A DNA stretch of 64,000 nucleotides from Streptomyces sp. SCSIO 30461 (GTDB taxonomy: Bacteria; Actinomycetota; Actinomycetes; Streptomycetales; Streptomycetaceae): positions 6,278,001-6,342,000 of the forward strand of contig NZ_CP146101.1 in NCBI RefSeq assembly GCF_037023745.1. The letters run 5' to 3'. Positions within the stretch are counted from its first letter, which is position 1. Each line of letters opens with the position of its first letter. Both the position numbers and the translations under genes were made by a program. Shown here piece by piece: positions 45,612 through 53,760 of this stretch. The notes beneath the pieces are model-generated. The model was given only the letters and a program-made list of their open reading frames with translations, made no database searches and was not told the DNA's origin.

Positions 45612-45772
45612 ATGAGGCACTCGTCCTCAGGGGAGAGGGAAGGACGGCGTGGCGAGAGGTCCCCGACCCGAGCATCGAGGACGCCGCCGACGCGGTCATC
45701 AGGGTGGACGCAGTCACCATCTGCGGCACCGACCTGCACATCATCAAGAGTGATGTGCCGGAGCAAAGGTGA
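45612..45772 (+). pseudogene. 5' fragment of a zinc alcohol dehydrogenase
   Basis: The frame ALVLRGEGRTAWREVPDPSI then EDAADAVIRVDAVTICGTDLH is the N-terminus of a zinc-type alcohol dehydrogenase, with catalytic zinc Cys in TICGTDLH. The ATG at 45612 is out of frame by one base relative to this (a lost base at codon 2), and the frame stops after about 50 residues. The next gene starts within a few bases of that stop, so the rest of the enzyme was deleted. Confidence 0.65.
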
Positions 45773-45777
45773 ACGAC

Positions 45778-46479
45778 ATGCCGAGAGCGACTTCCGGAGC
45801 CACGCCGCAACCGCCTCCACCGCGCCCCCTCACCGATTTCGGACGGCGGCTCGCTGCCCGGCGCGAAGACCTGGGACTGACCTGGGATGACGTGGCGACA
45901 CGCGCCGGTGCGGCGTCGACGTACATCCAGTACCTGGAAGAGCGGCCGGCGGCACCGGACGCGTCGACCTTGCGCAGGGTCGCCGCGGCCCTGGAGACGA
46001 CCGTCGAGGAACTGACCGGCGCGACCATGGATCAGCCCCCCGGCCGCGGCATGGCTCTTCGGGATGCCGGGCTGGCCGAACTCGACGAGGCCGAGTGCCG
46101 GGCTCTGCTGTCCTCGCACGGTGTGGGCAGGATCGGGGTGCTCACACCCGAGGGGCCTGCTGTGGTGCCAGTGAACTACCAGACCGTCGACGGCGCGATC
46201 GCCTTCCGCACGGCCCTCGGCAGAGTGCCCGCCTTCGCCGCGGGCAGCGAAGTGGCGTTCGAGGTGGACCACATCGACGATGTCTTCAGCGAGGGCTGGA
46301 GTGTGATGGCCGTGGGCACGGCACGGGCCGTCACCGAAGAGCCCCTTGTTCGGCGACTGGAGGCCGAAGCACCGACATCACCCTGGGCCGGAGGACAGCG
46401 CGATCTGTGGCTGTCCATCGCTCCCTCCCGACTCACTGGGCGTCGGATCGTAAGCCCATGGAGCACAACCGAGGGGTGA
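45778..46479 (+). CDS. XRE helix-turn-helix / pyridoxamine 5'-phosphate oxidase fusion
   Basis: 233 residues. Residues 20-80 form an XRE-type HTH (FGRRLAARREDLGLTWDDVA, GAASTYIQYLEERPAAPD), followed by a split-barrel pyridoxamine-oxidase-like domain (LDEAECRALLSSHGVGRIGV, PVNYQTVDGAIAFRTALG). FMN- or F420-type cofactors are known for the family. The fusion suggests a redox- or flavin-responsive regulator. ATG 45778 (AAAGGTG ahead) and GTG 45769 (GGAG ahead) are both possible. A MITE-like element begins 13 bp after the stop. Confidence 0.83.
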   Translation: MPRATSGATPQPPPPRPLTDFGRRLAARREDLGLTWDDVATRAGAASTYIQYLEERPAAPDASTLRRVAAALETTVEELTGATMDQPPGRGMALRDAGLAELDEAECRALLSSHGVGRIGVLTPEGPAVVPVNYQTVDGAIAFRTALGRVPAFAAGSEVAFEVDHIDDVFSEGWSVMAVGTARAVTEEPLVRRLEAEAPTSPWAGGQRDLWLSIAPSRLTGRRIVSPWSTTEG

Positions 46480-46491
46480 GGACGATGGATG

Positions 46492-46670
46492 TAGGGCGTG
46501 TTGCGAAAGTAGCTCCGTCCGCCCGCAGGGCGGGGCCTGCGGCGTCTGGTGCGTGCGATCGCAAGGCGGAGGATCATCCTCGTACTGGACGTACTTGGAT
46601 GACTCCGACAACGCAGCGAGCGTGCGTGCCAGGCGTCGCGGGTCAGGAGGGACTTTCGCAACACGCCCTA
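46492..46670. mobile_element. 179-bp MITE-like element with 19-bp terminal inverted repeats
   Basis: TAGGGCGTGTTGCGAAAGT at 46492-46510 is the exact reverse complement of ACTTTCGCAACACGCCCTA at 46652-46670. No transposase is inside. If the outer TA pairs are the target duplication, the element is 175 bp with 17-bp ends. The ends resemble those of Streptomyces IS elements as I remember them, so it is probably mobilised in trans. It lies between the XRE-oxidase gene and the GH65 gene. Confidence 0.8.
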
Positions 46671-46783
46671 GCGGGCGACGCGTCGCCCGAGGCTCCGGAG
46701 TTTCCGGGACGCGAGCTCCGTGCCTTTCCCGGCGTCGAGCCCCGCAGTGGAGTCGACGCACATGTCACGAGGCACGCACGACC

Positions 46784-49183
46784 GTGACCACGGACTGGAC
46801 GTGGGTGTACGACGGGTACGACCCCAAGCAGGAACGCCTGCGCGAAGCGCTGTGCACCCTCGGCAACGGCTACTTCGCGACCAGGGGGGCGGGGTCGGAG
46901 AACTACGCCGGGCCCGTGCACTACCCCGGCACGTACGTGGCCGGCTGTTACGACCGGTCGGAGTCCACGGTGGCCGGCCGACACGTGTGGAACGAGGACC
47001 TGGTCAACCTGCCCAACTGGCTGCCTCTGCGCTACCGATGCCTTCCGGGCGACAATGCCGTAGGCGACTGGCTCACCCCCGATCACCCCAGCCTGCGCCA
47101 CTACCGGGCGACACTCGACCTGCGTGCGGGGATACTCGTCCGGCAGATGCTGTTCCAGGACGGCCGGGGACGCCGTCTGAGGGTCACCCAGACCCGGTTT
47201 GTGCACATGGGCGATCCGCATCTGGCGGGCCAGCGAACCACTCTTCGCGCCTACGGCTGGAGCGGAAGCGTCGAAGTGGAGTCCGGGCTCGACGGTGACA
47301 TCACCAACGCAGGGGTCGCACGCTATCGCGAACTGAATGGGTGTCACCTGTCGAGGCACGAGACCGGCGTGGGGCCCGAAGGCACTCTATGGCTGTCGTG
47401 CAGCACTGCCGCTTCCGATGTGCGGGTCAGCATGGCTCTGCGGACCGCGGTCCGCCCGTCGGCCGAACGCCACACGTGCCTGACCGCCGCCGCCGCGACG
47501 GACACCTACAGGCTGCCGATCTCCCGAGGCAAGCCGGTGACCGTGGTGAAGACGGTCGCGCTGCACACGTCACCGGACAGGCCCGCGGAGGATCCTCTTC
47601 GCGACGCCATCAGACACGTATCCGTCGCCCCCGGCTTTTCCGACTTGCTCGTGTCTCACCGCGCGGCCTGGTCCCGTCTATGGCGCCAGGCCGAGTTGGA
47701 CGTCCCCGGGGATGCGGGCCGGATCCTGCGCCTGCACCTGTTCCACGTGCTACAGACCCTGTCGCCTCATACCGCCGACCTCGATGTCGGCGTGCCCGCG
47801 CGAGGACTGCACGGTGAGGCCTACCGCGGTCACGTGTTCTGGGACGAACTGTTCGTAATGCCCTACCTCACCCTGCACTTTCCCGAGGTGGCGCGGGCCC
47901 TTCTCGCCTATCGTCACCGGCGTCTCCCGCAAGCGGCCGCAGCAGCGGCAGCGGCCGGACGGCAGGGCGCGATGTTTCCCTGGCAAAGCGCGAGCAGCGG
48001 CCGCGAGGAGACGCAGGAGTTCCACCTGAATCCCCGTTCGGGCCGGTGGCTTCCGGACCACAGTCACTTGCAGCGCCATGTGGGATCCGCGATCGCCTTC
48101 AACGTCTGGCGCTACGGCGAGGCGACCGGTGATGACGGATTCCTCCACGGCCCGGGAGCGGATCTGCTGCTCGCCATCGGACAGTACTGGGGTAGTGCGG
48201 CTACCTACGACGCGTCGCTCGGCCGCTACCGCATCAGAGGCGTTGTCGGCCCCGATGAGTACCACGACCGCTACCCCGATGCGCAGCAGCCGGGGCTCGA
48301 CGACAACGCCTACACCAATGTGACCGCAGCCTGGGTCCTCACCCGCGCACTCGACCTCTTCGGCCGGCTCCTGCCCGCGCGGAGGGCGGAGTTGAGCGAG
48401 CATCTCTCCCTCCATGACGAAGAGCTTGAGCGATGGGAGGACGTCTCACGCAATTTGCATGTGCCCTTCCACGATGGAGTGGTGAGTCAATTCGACGGAT
48501 ACGGTGACCTGTCGGAACTCGACTGGGGTGCATATCGGAGCCGGTACATCGACATCCGCCGTCTCGACCGCATCCTGGAGGCCGAAGGCGATTCGGTCAA
48601 CAAGTACAAGGCGTCCAAGCAGGCCGACGCCCTCATGCTCGGCTATCTGTTCCCACCGGGAGAACTCTCCGGGCTCTTCGAGCGTCTCGGCTACCGTTTC
48701 GACGATGACTTGTGGCGGCGCACAGTCGCCTACTATCTGGCTCGCACCAGCCACGGCTCGACACTGAGCAGTCTTGTCCACGGTTGGGTGCTGACCAGGC
48801 TCAAGGGCCCAAGCTCCTGGCGCTACTGCGAAGAAGCCCTGCTGAGCGATGTCGCAGATGTCCAAGGGGGCACCACTGGCGAAGGTGTTCATCTCGGGGC
48901 GATGGCCGGCACCCTGGATCTCGTGCAGCGGGGGATCACCGGCATCGAATCCGGTCCCGACGGACTGACGCTCGACCCTGTGCCGCTCCGAGAGCTCACG
49001 CGCTTCTCGTTCACCGTGTGCTTCCGCGGGCAGCGTGGAATTCGTGTGAAGGCCCGCCCTGGAAGGCTGGGCATCAGTGTGCCCGCGGCGCGAGGAATCC
49101 CCCTCCCCCTGATTCTGCCGGGAGGCCGACGAGTCACCGTGCCTGCAGGTGAACAACGCTGGTATCGCCTGCCGGGCCCGTGA
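46784..49183 (+). CDS. GH65 family glycoside phosphorylase/hydrolase
   Basis: 799 residues. N-terminal beta-sandwich (LREALCTLGNGYFATRGAG, YHYPGTY-like VHYPGTYVAGCYDRS), helical (alpha/alpha)6 barrel with VFWDELFVMPYLTLHFPE and the catalytic-acid motif RGVVGPDEYHDRYPD (Glu), phosphate-loop region YLARTSHGSTLSSLVHGW, and C-terminal domain. GH65 enzymes act on maltose, trehalose or kojibiose, mostly by phosphorolysis; the His-Gly-Ser in SHGST supports a phosphorylase. GTG 46784 is the best start; the frame is open back into the MITE (46553). A dormancy-island role in reserve-sugar use is inferred. Confidence 0.85.
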   Translation: MTTDWTWVYDGYDPKQERLREALCTLGNGYFATRGAGSENYAGPVHYPGTYVAGCYDRSESTVAGRHVWNEDLVNLPNWLPLRYRCLPGDNAVGDWLTPDHPSLRHYRATLDLRAGILVRQMLFQDGRGRRLRVTQTRFVHMGDPHLAGQRTTLRAYGWSGSVEVESGLDGDITNAGVARYRELNGCHLSRHETGVGPEGTLWLSCSTAASDVRVSMALRTAVRPSAERHTCLTAAAATDTYRLPISRGKPVTVVKTVALHTSPDRPAEDPLRDAIRHVSVAPGFSDLLVSHRAAWSRLWRQAELDVPGDAGRILRLHLFHVLQTLSPHTADLDVGVPARGLHGEAYRGHVFWDELFVMPYLTLHFPEVARALLAYRHRRLPQAAAAAAAAGRQGAMFPWQSASSGREETQEFHLNPRSGRWLPDHSHLQRHVGSAIAFNVWRYGEATGDDGFLHGPGADLLLAIGQYWGSAATYDASLGRYRIRGVVGPDEYHDRYPDAQQPGLDDNAYTNVTAAWVLTRALDLFGRLLPARRAELSEHLSLHDEELERWEDVSRNLHVPFHDGVVSQFDGYGDLSELDWGAYRSRYIDIRRLDRILEAEGDSVNKYKASKQADALMLGYLFPPGELSGLFERLGYRFDDDLWRRTVAYYLARTSHGSTLSSLVHGWVLTRLKGPSSWRYCEEALLSDVADVQGGTTGEGVHLGAMAGTLDLVQRGITGIESGPDGLTLDPVPLRELTRFSFTVCFRGQRGIRVKARPGRLGISVPAARGIPLPLILPGGRRVTVPAGEQRWYRLPGP

Positions 49184-49213
49184 CGGGTCACACCCCCGGG
49201 GTGCGGGTCACGT

Positions 49214-50083
49214 TCAGTCGTGAGCGATCACGGCGATCGGTGCCGTCACGTGGTGGAGAACGGCGTGGGCGACGTGACCGAGGTGCCCGCCCACCGGGGA
49301 GCGGCGGATGCGACGGCCGACGACGACGATGCCGGCGTCGGCTGCTTCGGAGAGCAGCTTCTCTGCCGGCGCTCCGACGAGGGCCTTCCCCTCGGCCTTG
49401 ACCGAGGGATAGGTCCGCTGCCACGGTCGGAGCCTTTCGGCGAGAGCCGCGGCGATCGCCTCGGCCACTTCCAGCTGGACACCGTGGTCGAGCTGCGGCG
49501 CGTAGCCGAGGGCGAACGGCAGCGTCCATCCGTGAACGGCACGTACCCCGCACCCGCGCCGTGCCGCCTCGCTGAAAGCGAACGCCAGGATTTCATCCGA
49601 TGTCTCGTGGATGTCCACCCCCACGACCACGTCCCGATTCAGCTCCTCAGCGGCGGACTGGTCCAGGGCGCGTATGAGGACGACCGGGGTATCGGTCAGC
49701 CCGATCGTGGCCGTGCCCACGGATCCGACGAAGAACTGCTCCATCCTGCCCCGCCCTCGCGATCCGAGCACCAGCAACTGTGCATCGTCGGCCTCGATCG
49801 CCAGCGCCGCGGCCGGTCGGCCGACACGTCGGCACACCGACACCTCCAGGCCCGGGCGGCCCTTCCGCAGTTCGCCGGCATGCTCTTCGAGGAAAGATTC
49901 CGACCATCGCCGGTATCCATCAGGATCGACCGGTGGCATGGCTCCGGGAACCGTCGGCCACCGTTCTTCCACGTTCACCAGGCGCAAGGGCGCTTCCCGG
50001 AGGACTGCTTCCCCTGCGGCCCATTCCGTGGCGGCGCGACTCTCAGGGGAGCCGTCCACACCGACGGTCACTGGCTGAGTCAT
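49214..50083 (-). CDS. Universal stress protein (two Usp domains)
   Basis: 289 residues with tandem UspA folds. Domain 1 starts VTVGVDGSPESRAATEWAAG and has the ATP-binding loop LVLGSRGRGRMEQFFVGSVG; domain 2 starts VVVGVDIHETSDEILAFAFS and ends IVVVGRRIRRSPVGGHLGHV, where the G-2x-G-9x-G(S/T) loop is altered. Two degenerate DevR-like boxes lie 33 and 97 bp upstream (50116, 50180). Typical of DosR-type regulons. Confidence 0.9.
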   Translation of the reverse strand: MTQPVTVGVDGSPESRAATEWAAGEAVLREAPLRLVNVEERWPTVPGAMPPVDPDGYRRWSESFLEEHAGELRKGRPGLEVSVCRRVGRPAAALAIEADDAQLLVLGSRGRGRMEQFFVGSVGTATIGLTDTPVVLIRALDQSAAEELNRDVVVGVDIHETSDEILAFAFSEAARRGCGVRAVHGWTLPFALGYAPQLDHGVQLEVAEAIAAALAERLRPWQRTYPSVKAEGKALVGAPAEKLLSEAADAGIVVVGRRIRRSPVGGHLGHVAHAVLHHVTAPIAVIAHD

Positions 50084-50115
50084 CGTCGAGCACCTCCTCT
50101 GTCCGGCCTGCTACG

Positions 50116-50193
50116 GGGCCAGAAGTCCAGATTCACCCAGGGAGCGGCCCCAGCAGCACAGGCCGACAGACCCCGGTCCGAGCCGAACGGCCC
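50116..50193. promoter_or_regulatory. Pair of degenerate DevR-like boxes before the Usp gene
   Basis: GGGCCAGAAGTCCA (50116-50129) and, on the minus strand, GGGCCGTTCGGCTC (50193-50180) each match GGGNCnnnnGNCCC at seven of eight fixed bases. Two spaced sites upstream of one promoter is a common DevR arrangement. Confidence 0.4.
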
Positions 50194-50324
50194 ATGTTGC
50201 CGCCCGCGGTAGGTGCGGCGGAGATGTGGACTCAGCTTCAACGTCACCGGCCGGCGGATCCGTCCTGGAGGAGGCATGAGTCCGGTTCCGGCGCCGAACC
50301 CCGGCTCACGGGCGGATTTATACC

Positions 50325-50981
50325 TCAGAGGGTGTCGTCAGCTCCGTAGTCCAGGTGCTCGGACACGGAGACCACGCCGTCGACGGTGCTGCACATACGG
50401 ACGATCGCGGGGATCATGCCCTTGTACGGCACCGAGCCGCTCAGCGTGACCTGCCCGTCGCGGACCGCGACAACCATGGCGGAGGGGTCCTGATGGAGGG
50501 TCCCCACGAGAACGTCGGTCACGATCTCATCCCGGATGGCTTCGTCCCCGCGCAGGAAGATGCTCAGCAGATCGCGACGGCTGACGATACCGACCAGCCG
50601 GTCCCTGTCGTCCACCACCGGCAGGCGCTTGACGTTCTGCACCTCCATGAGCCTGGCTGCCTCGACCACGGTCCACTCGGGCGTGACACATACCGCCGGC
50701 GCCGACATCAGTTCGTCCGCGCGGGTCCCCTCCGCCTTCGCCCGCTCCCAGGCATCGGCGTCCGGGACGGGAAGCAGCTCCGCGGCGGCGGCTTGATCGG
50801 AGGTCTTGCGCAGCAGGTCTCCCTCGGAGACGACGCCCAGCAAGCGGTGGTCGGCGTCCACCACCGGCACCGCAGTGACCTGACGGTCCGAAAGCAGACG
50901 GACGATTTCCTTGAACGGTGCATCGTTTCGTACGCGGATCACATCGCGGGTCATGAGTTCCCCGACATTTCTATGTCGCAT
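50325..50981 (-). CDS. CBS-CBS-BON domain protein
   Basis: 218 residues: CBS1 (GELMTRDVIRVRNDAPFKEI to VVSEGDLLRKTSD), CBS2 (LMSAPAVCVTPEWTVVEAAR to IVSRRDLLSIFLRG), BON (VVAVRDGQVTLSGSVPYKG). ATG 50981 has AAGGAG upstream and gives the same MRHRNVGELM start as paralogues; codons further upstream in frame are not coding. A 26-bp hairpin separates it from the kinase gene upstream. Confidence 0.87.
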   Translation of the reverse strand: MRHRNVGELMTRDVIRVRNDAPFKEIVRLLSDRQVTAVPVVDADHRLLGVVSEGDLLRKTSDQAAAAELLPVPDADAWERAKAEGTRADELMSAPAVCVTPEWTVVEAARLMEVQNVKRLPVVDDRDRLVGIVSRRDLLSIFLRGDEAIRDEIVTDVLVGTLHQDPSAMVVAVRDGQVTLSGSVPYKGMIPAIVRMCSTVDGVVSVSEHLDYGADDTL

Positions 50982-51036
50982 GTGCCGCTCCTTCGTGTGG
51001 CTCCTTGCCGCGAACGCCGCCGGGTCGTCTGATACC

Positions 51037-51062
51037 AGGATCCCGCCGAACGGCGGGATCCT
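51037..51062. terminator. Perfect hairpin between fusion kinase and CBS gene
   Basis: AGGATCCCGCC (51037-51047) pairs perfectly with GGCGGGATCCT (51052-51062) around GAAC. It follows the minus-strand kinase stop by about 60 bp, so it fits a terminator isolating the CBS gene, though an operator is possible. Confidence 0.6.
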
Positions 51063-51123
51063 GCGAGCCGAACTGTTCGTGGGTGCCGCTGCCTGTGCAC
51101 ACCGCGTCGTCGCCCCGTCCTCC

Positions 51124-52710
51124 TCAGTCCGGCTCCATGTAGGAGCGCCGGAAGACCGGCGCCTGGTCGGTACCCCATGGCCGTACCGCCGAGAGCGCCT
51201 GGACGACCGCGGAGTCCAGAGCCCCGCTGGTGTCGATCGTGACGGCCTCTGCCCACGGCGGCTCATCGGCCGCCATAGCGGTGGCAACGGCGAGGTCGGC
51301 GTCGGATGTGCCGGGGGCGCGGGTGTTCAACCGTGCTGCTGCCACCTCGCCGGGAACCCGGCAGTGCAAGGCAACGAGATCGGCGCTGACACGTTCGGCC
51401 ATACGCAGGGCTTCTTCGCGCTGCCGCGAATCCGACCAGGTGGCATCCAGTACGACGGACTCGCCGGTGGACAGCAGAGCCGATGCACGGTCGAGCAGGG
51501 CCACGTAGGTTCTCGCGGTCCACTCCGGTGTGTACAGGCCTTCGCGGTATCGCGACGCGGCGGATTTCTCCGCCGGCATGCCCGCGAGTTCCTTGCGCAC
51601 GCGGTCGCTGCTGAGGAGGGTGACGCCCAGCCGATCGGCCAGTGCCCCGGAGAGGGTGGATTTCCCACTGCCCGGAAGCCCGCCGACGAGGGTCAGACTG
51701 ATCGTGGAGGTACGCAGGTGGTGCAGCGCCGTCGTGATCAGTCGTTGGAAAGCCGCCTCGGCCCCGGGCGCGCCCTGACGCTCCTGGATCAGGGAGACCT
51801 TGGCACGGACGAACGCACGGTAGGCGACGTAGTGGTGCCACAGCGACGGGGGCGCGGGGTCCCCGGAATACTCGCTGTACCAGGCCAGGAAGAGCGCGGC
51901 AGCCTCGGGAGCGCCGAGCGACTCCAGGTCCATGGCGAGGAAGGCTGCGTCGTCGAGGCCGTCGACGTAGCGAAGGTGGTCGTCGAACTCCAGACAGTCA
52001 AGGACGCGGGGGCCGTCGTCGAGGCAGAAGATGTCATCGGCCATCAGGTCGCCGTGGCCGTCGACGACCCGGCCTTGCTCGATCCGGGTGTCGAACAGCT
52101 GCTTGCGGCCGGCGAGATAACGGCGCACCAGCCGCTCGATCTCCGCAGTGACGGCAGGTGCGTCACCTTCGTCCGCCAGCACCCGAACCTGCGCGAAGCC
52201 GGCCTCCCAGCGGGACGAAACCGCGTCGCGCGTGCCTTGTTCGTCCACTTCCCGGCTGCGCGGCGCGTCCGCGTGACGTGCGGCGAGCTGTCTTGCGACG
52301 GCCCGGAGGGCGTCGTCGACCGCTTCGCCCTCTCGTACCAACCGGGAGAGACGGCGGTCCGATGGCATGCGGCGCATCACGACCATCGGTTCGGGCGCCT
52401 CCGTGTGCGGGCCCCGGATCTCTCCCAGTCCGAGGTACACATCGGGGGAGAAGCGACGGTTGAGGGCGATTTCGCGTTCACAGGCGACCCGGCGCGCCGC
52501 CACGGTGGTGTAGTCCAGGAATGTCAGATCGACGGGCTTCTTGACCTTGAACGCGCGGTCACCGACGAAGAACACGATGGCGGTATGGGTCTCACTCACC
52601 TCCGCGCGAGGGAGCCGCGCAACGTCGAAGCCAGTACCGGACCGCAGGGCAGACGGGTCCGCCTGGTGCACCACCCCGGTCAGATCCCTTGGGCTGTCCG
52701 GCTCAGTCAT
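51124..52710 (-). CDS. Fusion of aminoglycoside-phosphotransferase-like and AAA/P-loop kinase domains
   Basis: 528 residues. The N-terminal 330 residues are APH-like: FKVKKPVDLTFLDYTT, then DGHGDLMADDIF (catalytic His-Gly-Asp) and LDCLEFDD. The C-terminal 190 residues are a P-loop kinase with Walker A LVGGLPGSGKSTLSGALA near 350 and VVLDATWSDSRQREEAL. Same architecture as DosR-regulon Rv2004c-type proteins as I recall. Overlaps the upstream mini-Usp by 8 nt. Substrates unknown; an RNA, sugar or small-molecule kinase is possible. Confidence 0.85.
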   Translation of the reverse strand: MTEPDSPRDLTGVVHQADPSALRSGTGFDVARLPRAEVSETHTAIVFFVGDRAFKVKKPVDLTFLDYTTVAARRVACEREIALNRRFSPDVYLGLGEIRGPHTEAPEPMVVMRRMPSDRRLSRLVREGEAVDDALRAVARQLAARHADAPRSREVDEQGTRDAVSSRWEAGFAQVRVLADEGDAPAVTAEIERLVRRYLAGRKQLFDTRIEQGRVVDGHGDLMADDIFCLDDGPRVLDCLEFDDHLRYVDGLDDAAFLAMDLESLGAPEAAALFLAWYSEYSGDPAPPSLWHHYVAYRAFVRAKVSLIQERQGAPGAEAAFQRLITTALHHLRTSTISLTLVGGLPGSGKSTLSGALADRLGVTLLSSDRVRKELAGMPAEKSAASRYREGLYTPEWTARTYVALLDRASALLSTGESVVLDATWSDSRQREEALRMAERVSADLVALHCRVPGEVAAARLNTRAPGTSDADLAVATAMAADEPPWAEAVTIDTSGALDSAVVQALSAVRPWGTDQAPVFRRSYMEPD

Positions 52711-52903
52711 GAGGAACGACAGCGACGGGACGGCGCACGTGATGGACAGCGGCCTGGGCCACGGAGCCCAGGTGGCGCCTCAGGGCGGCGCGGTGCTTGC
52801 GCCGGCCGACGATGAGCAGTCCGCCGCCTTCGGCTGCTTGCACCACGGCCCTCGCGGGGCTCTCGGGCGAACCGTCGAGACCGACGGTGATGACTGGTTT
52901 CAT
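52703..52903 (-). CDS. Internally deleted universal stress protein (66 residues)
   Basis: ATG 52903 with GGAGG ahead. The product joins the first strand of a Usp domain (ITVGLDGSPESPARAVVQAA) directly to its last part (LLIVGRRKHRAALRRHLGSV, VHHVRRPVAVVPHD), skipping the middle 70 or so residues of a normal 140-residue domain. The frame is intact and overlaps the kinase start by 8 nt, so it may persist as a leader that keeps the kinase translated, or as a minimal Usp. CsoR-like boxes lie about 100 bp upstream. Confidence 0.65.
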   Translation of the reverse strand: MKPVITVGLDGSPESPARAVVQAAEGGGLLIVGRRKHRAALRRHLGSVAQAAVHHVRRPVAVVPHD

Positions 52904-52993
52904 GGCCGAAAGTCCTCCGTCTCGTATGACGCTAGAACGAAGGTGTACGAGGTCGTGCGCACGGGCCACGCCGACACGCCAAGCACCCTCGTT

Positions 52994-53029
52994 CTCTCAT
53001 CATATACCCCCGGGGGTATATGATGAGAG
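52994..53029. promoter_or_regulatory. 36-bp perfect palindrome containing a CsoR-type box
   Basis: CTCTCATCATATACCCCC (52994-53011) is exactly mirrored by its complement (53012-53029). The core ATACCCCCGGGGGTAT is a perfect CsoR-type palindrome. It lies 91-126 bp before the mini-Usp start on the minus strand. Confidence 0.65.
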
Positions 53030-53038
53030 CAGCACGGG

Positions 53039-53054
53039 ATACCCCTGGGGGTAT
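53039..53054. promoter_or_regulatory. Second CsoR-type box
   Basis: ATACCCCTGGGGGTAT, a near-perfect 16-bp palindrome, 9 bp beyond the large palindrome and about 35 bp centre to centre from its core. Tandem boxes suggest cooperative metal-dependent repression of a promoter here; no copper gene is adjacent. Confidence 0.6.
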
Positions 53055-53224
53055 TGTGCGCGTCGCAGTGCATGGCGTCATTCCTTCTGGTACCGGTGCG
53101 GTAGGGGCCGGGCGGAGGCGGACCTGACGCCGCACCGTCCTCGTGCTCACCGCCGGTGCGGCGCCGCGTCGCTCGGTCTGCTGCGTTCGTCCACTCTCCG
53201 GGGAGGCCGGGAGAGCCACCATCG

Positions 53225-53238
53225 GGGACCTTCGGCCC
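53225..53238. promoter_or_regulatory. DevR-like box GGGACCTTCGGCCC
   Basis: Matches the mycobacterial-type DevR pattern GGGACnnnnGnCCC at all fixed positions. About 285 bp before DUF1918 and 320 bp before mini-Usp, so its target is unclear. Confidence 0.4.
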
Positions 53239-53522
53239 ATGTGACCTGGGGACGCCGTTGTTCCATGGTGGTGACGGACGCATCGGCGACGTCTTGGAGG
53301 CCGGCGTTCGCACTCGCGGCGGAAAGCATCCGTCGTGAGGACGCACCCCGGCAGGGTCGGACAATCGGCTTCGGACCGCCGACGGTCTCAACCACTGCAT
53401 GCTGGATGACTCGAGGTGAGGAGGCTGATGATTCCCATCTCGCACGGGCACGGACTTGCGCGCCCGTGGGACAACAGATCCCCCGCGGTGTGTGAGGTGG
53501 AGCAACTCCTGAGGAAGGGGCG

Positions 53523-53741
53523 GTGACCATGCAAGCTCACCTCGGTGATCAACTCGTCATCGAGAGTCCGGCGACGGGCGCCACCAGGCGTGACGGCGAG
53601 ATCGTCGGACTTCACCACCAAGACGGCACACCTCCGTACGATGTGCGCTGGTCGGACACGGACAAGGTGACGTTGGTCTTTCCTGGGCCCGACGCGCACA
53701 TCAAGCACATCGGACACGAGCAACGCGGCAGGGTTGCCTGA
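53523..53741 (+). CDS. DUF1918 domain protein
   Basis: 72 residues, a small SH3-like barrel: AHLGDQLVIESPATG, RDGEIVGLHHQDGTPPYDVRW, HTD-like SDTDKVTLVFPGPDAHI. Matches the DUF1918 family, common beside actinobacterial stress genes; function unknown. GTG 53523 or ATG 53529 both fit the AGGAAGGGG ribosome site. A hairpin follows at once. Confidence 0.82.
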   Translation: MTMQAHLGDQLVIESPATGATRRDGEIVGLHHQDGTPPYDVRWSDTDKVTLVFPGPDAHIKHIGHEQRGRVA

Positions 53742-53743
53742 GC

Positions 53744-53760
53744 CGGGCAGCAACTGCCCG
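53744..53760 (+). terminator. Short terminator after DUF1918
   Basis: CGGGCAG and CTGCCCG form a perfect 7-bp stem with a CAA loop, 3 bp after the stop codon. The 270 bp that follow, up to the hydrogenase operon, hold a degenerate DevR-like box (53764-53777) and presumably the hyd promoter. Confidence 0.55.

Larger units (their letters stand above)
52904..53522. other. 619-bp regulatory/degenerate gap
   Basis: No credible gene. It holds the mini-Usp promoter, two CsoR-like boxes (52994-53054), a perfect DevR-like box GGGACCTTCGGCCC at 53225-53238 and a degenerate one, GGGACAACAGATCC, at 53468-53481. Open frames in the area have no recognisable domain. A gene may have been lost between the metal boxes and DUF1918. 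Confidence 0.5.
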
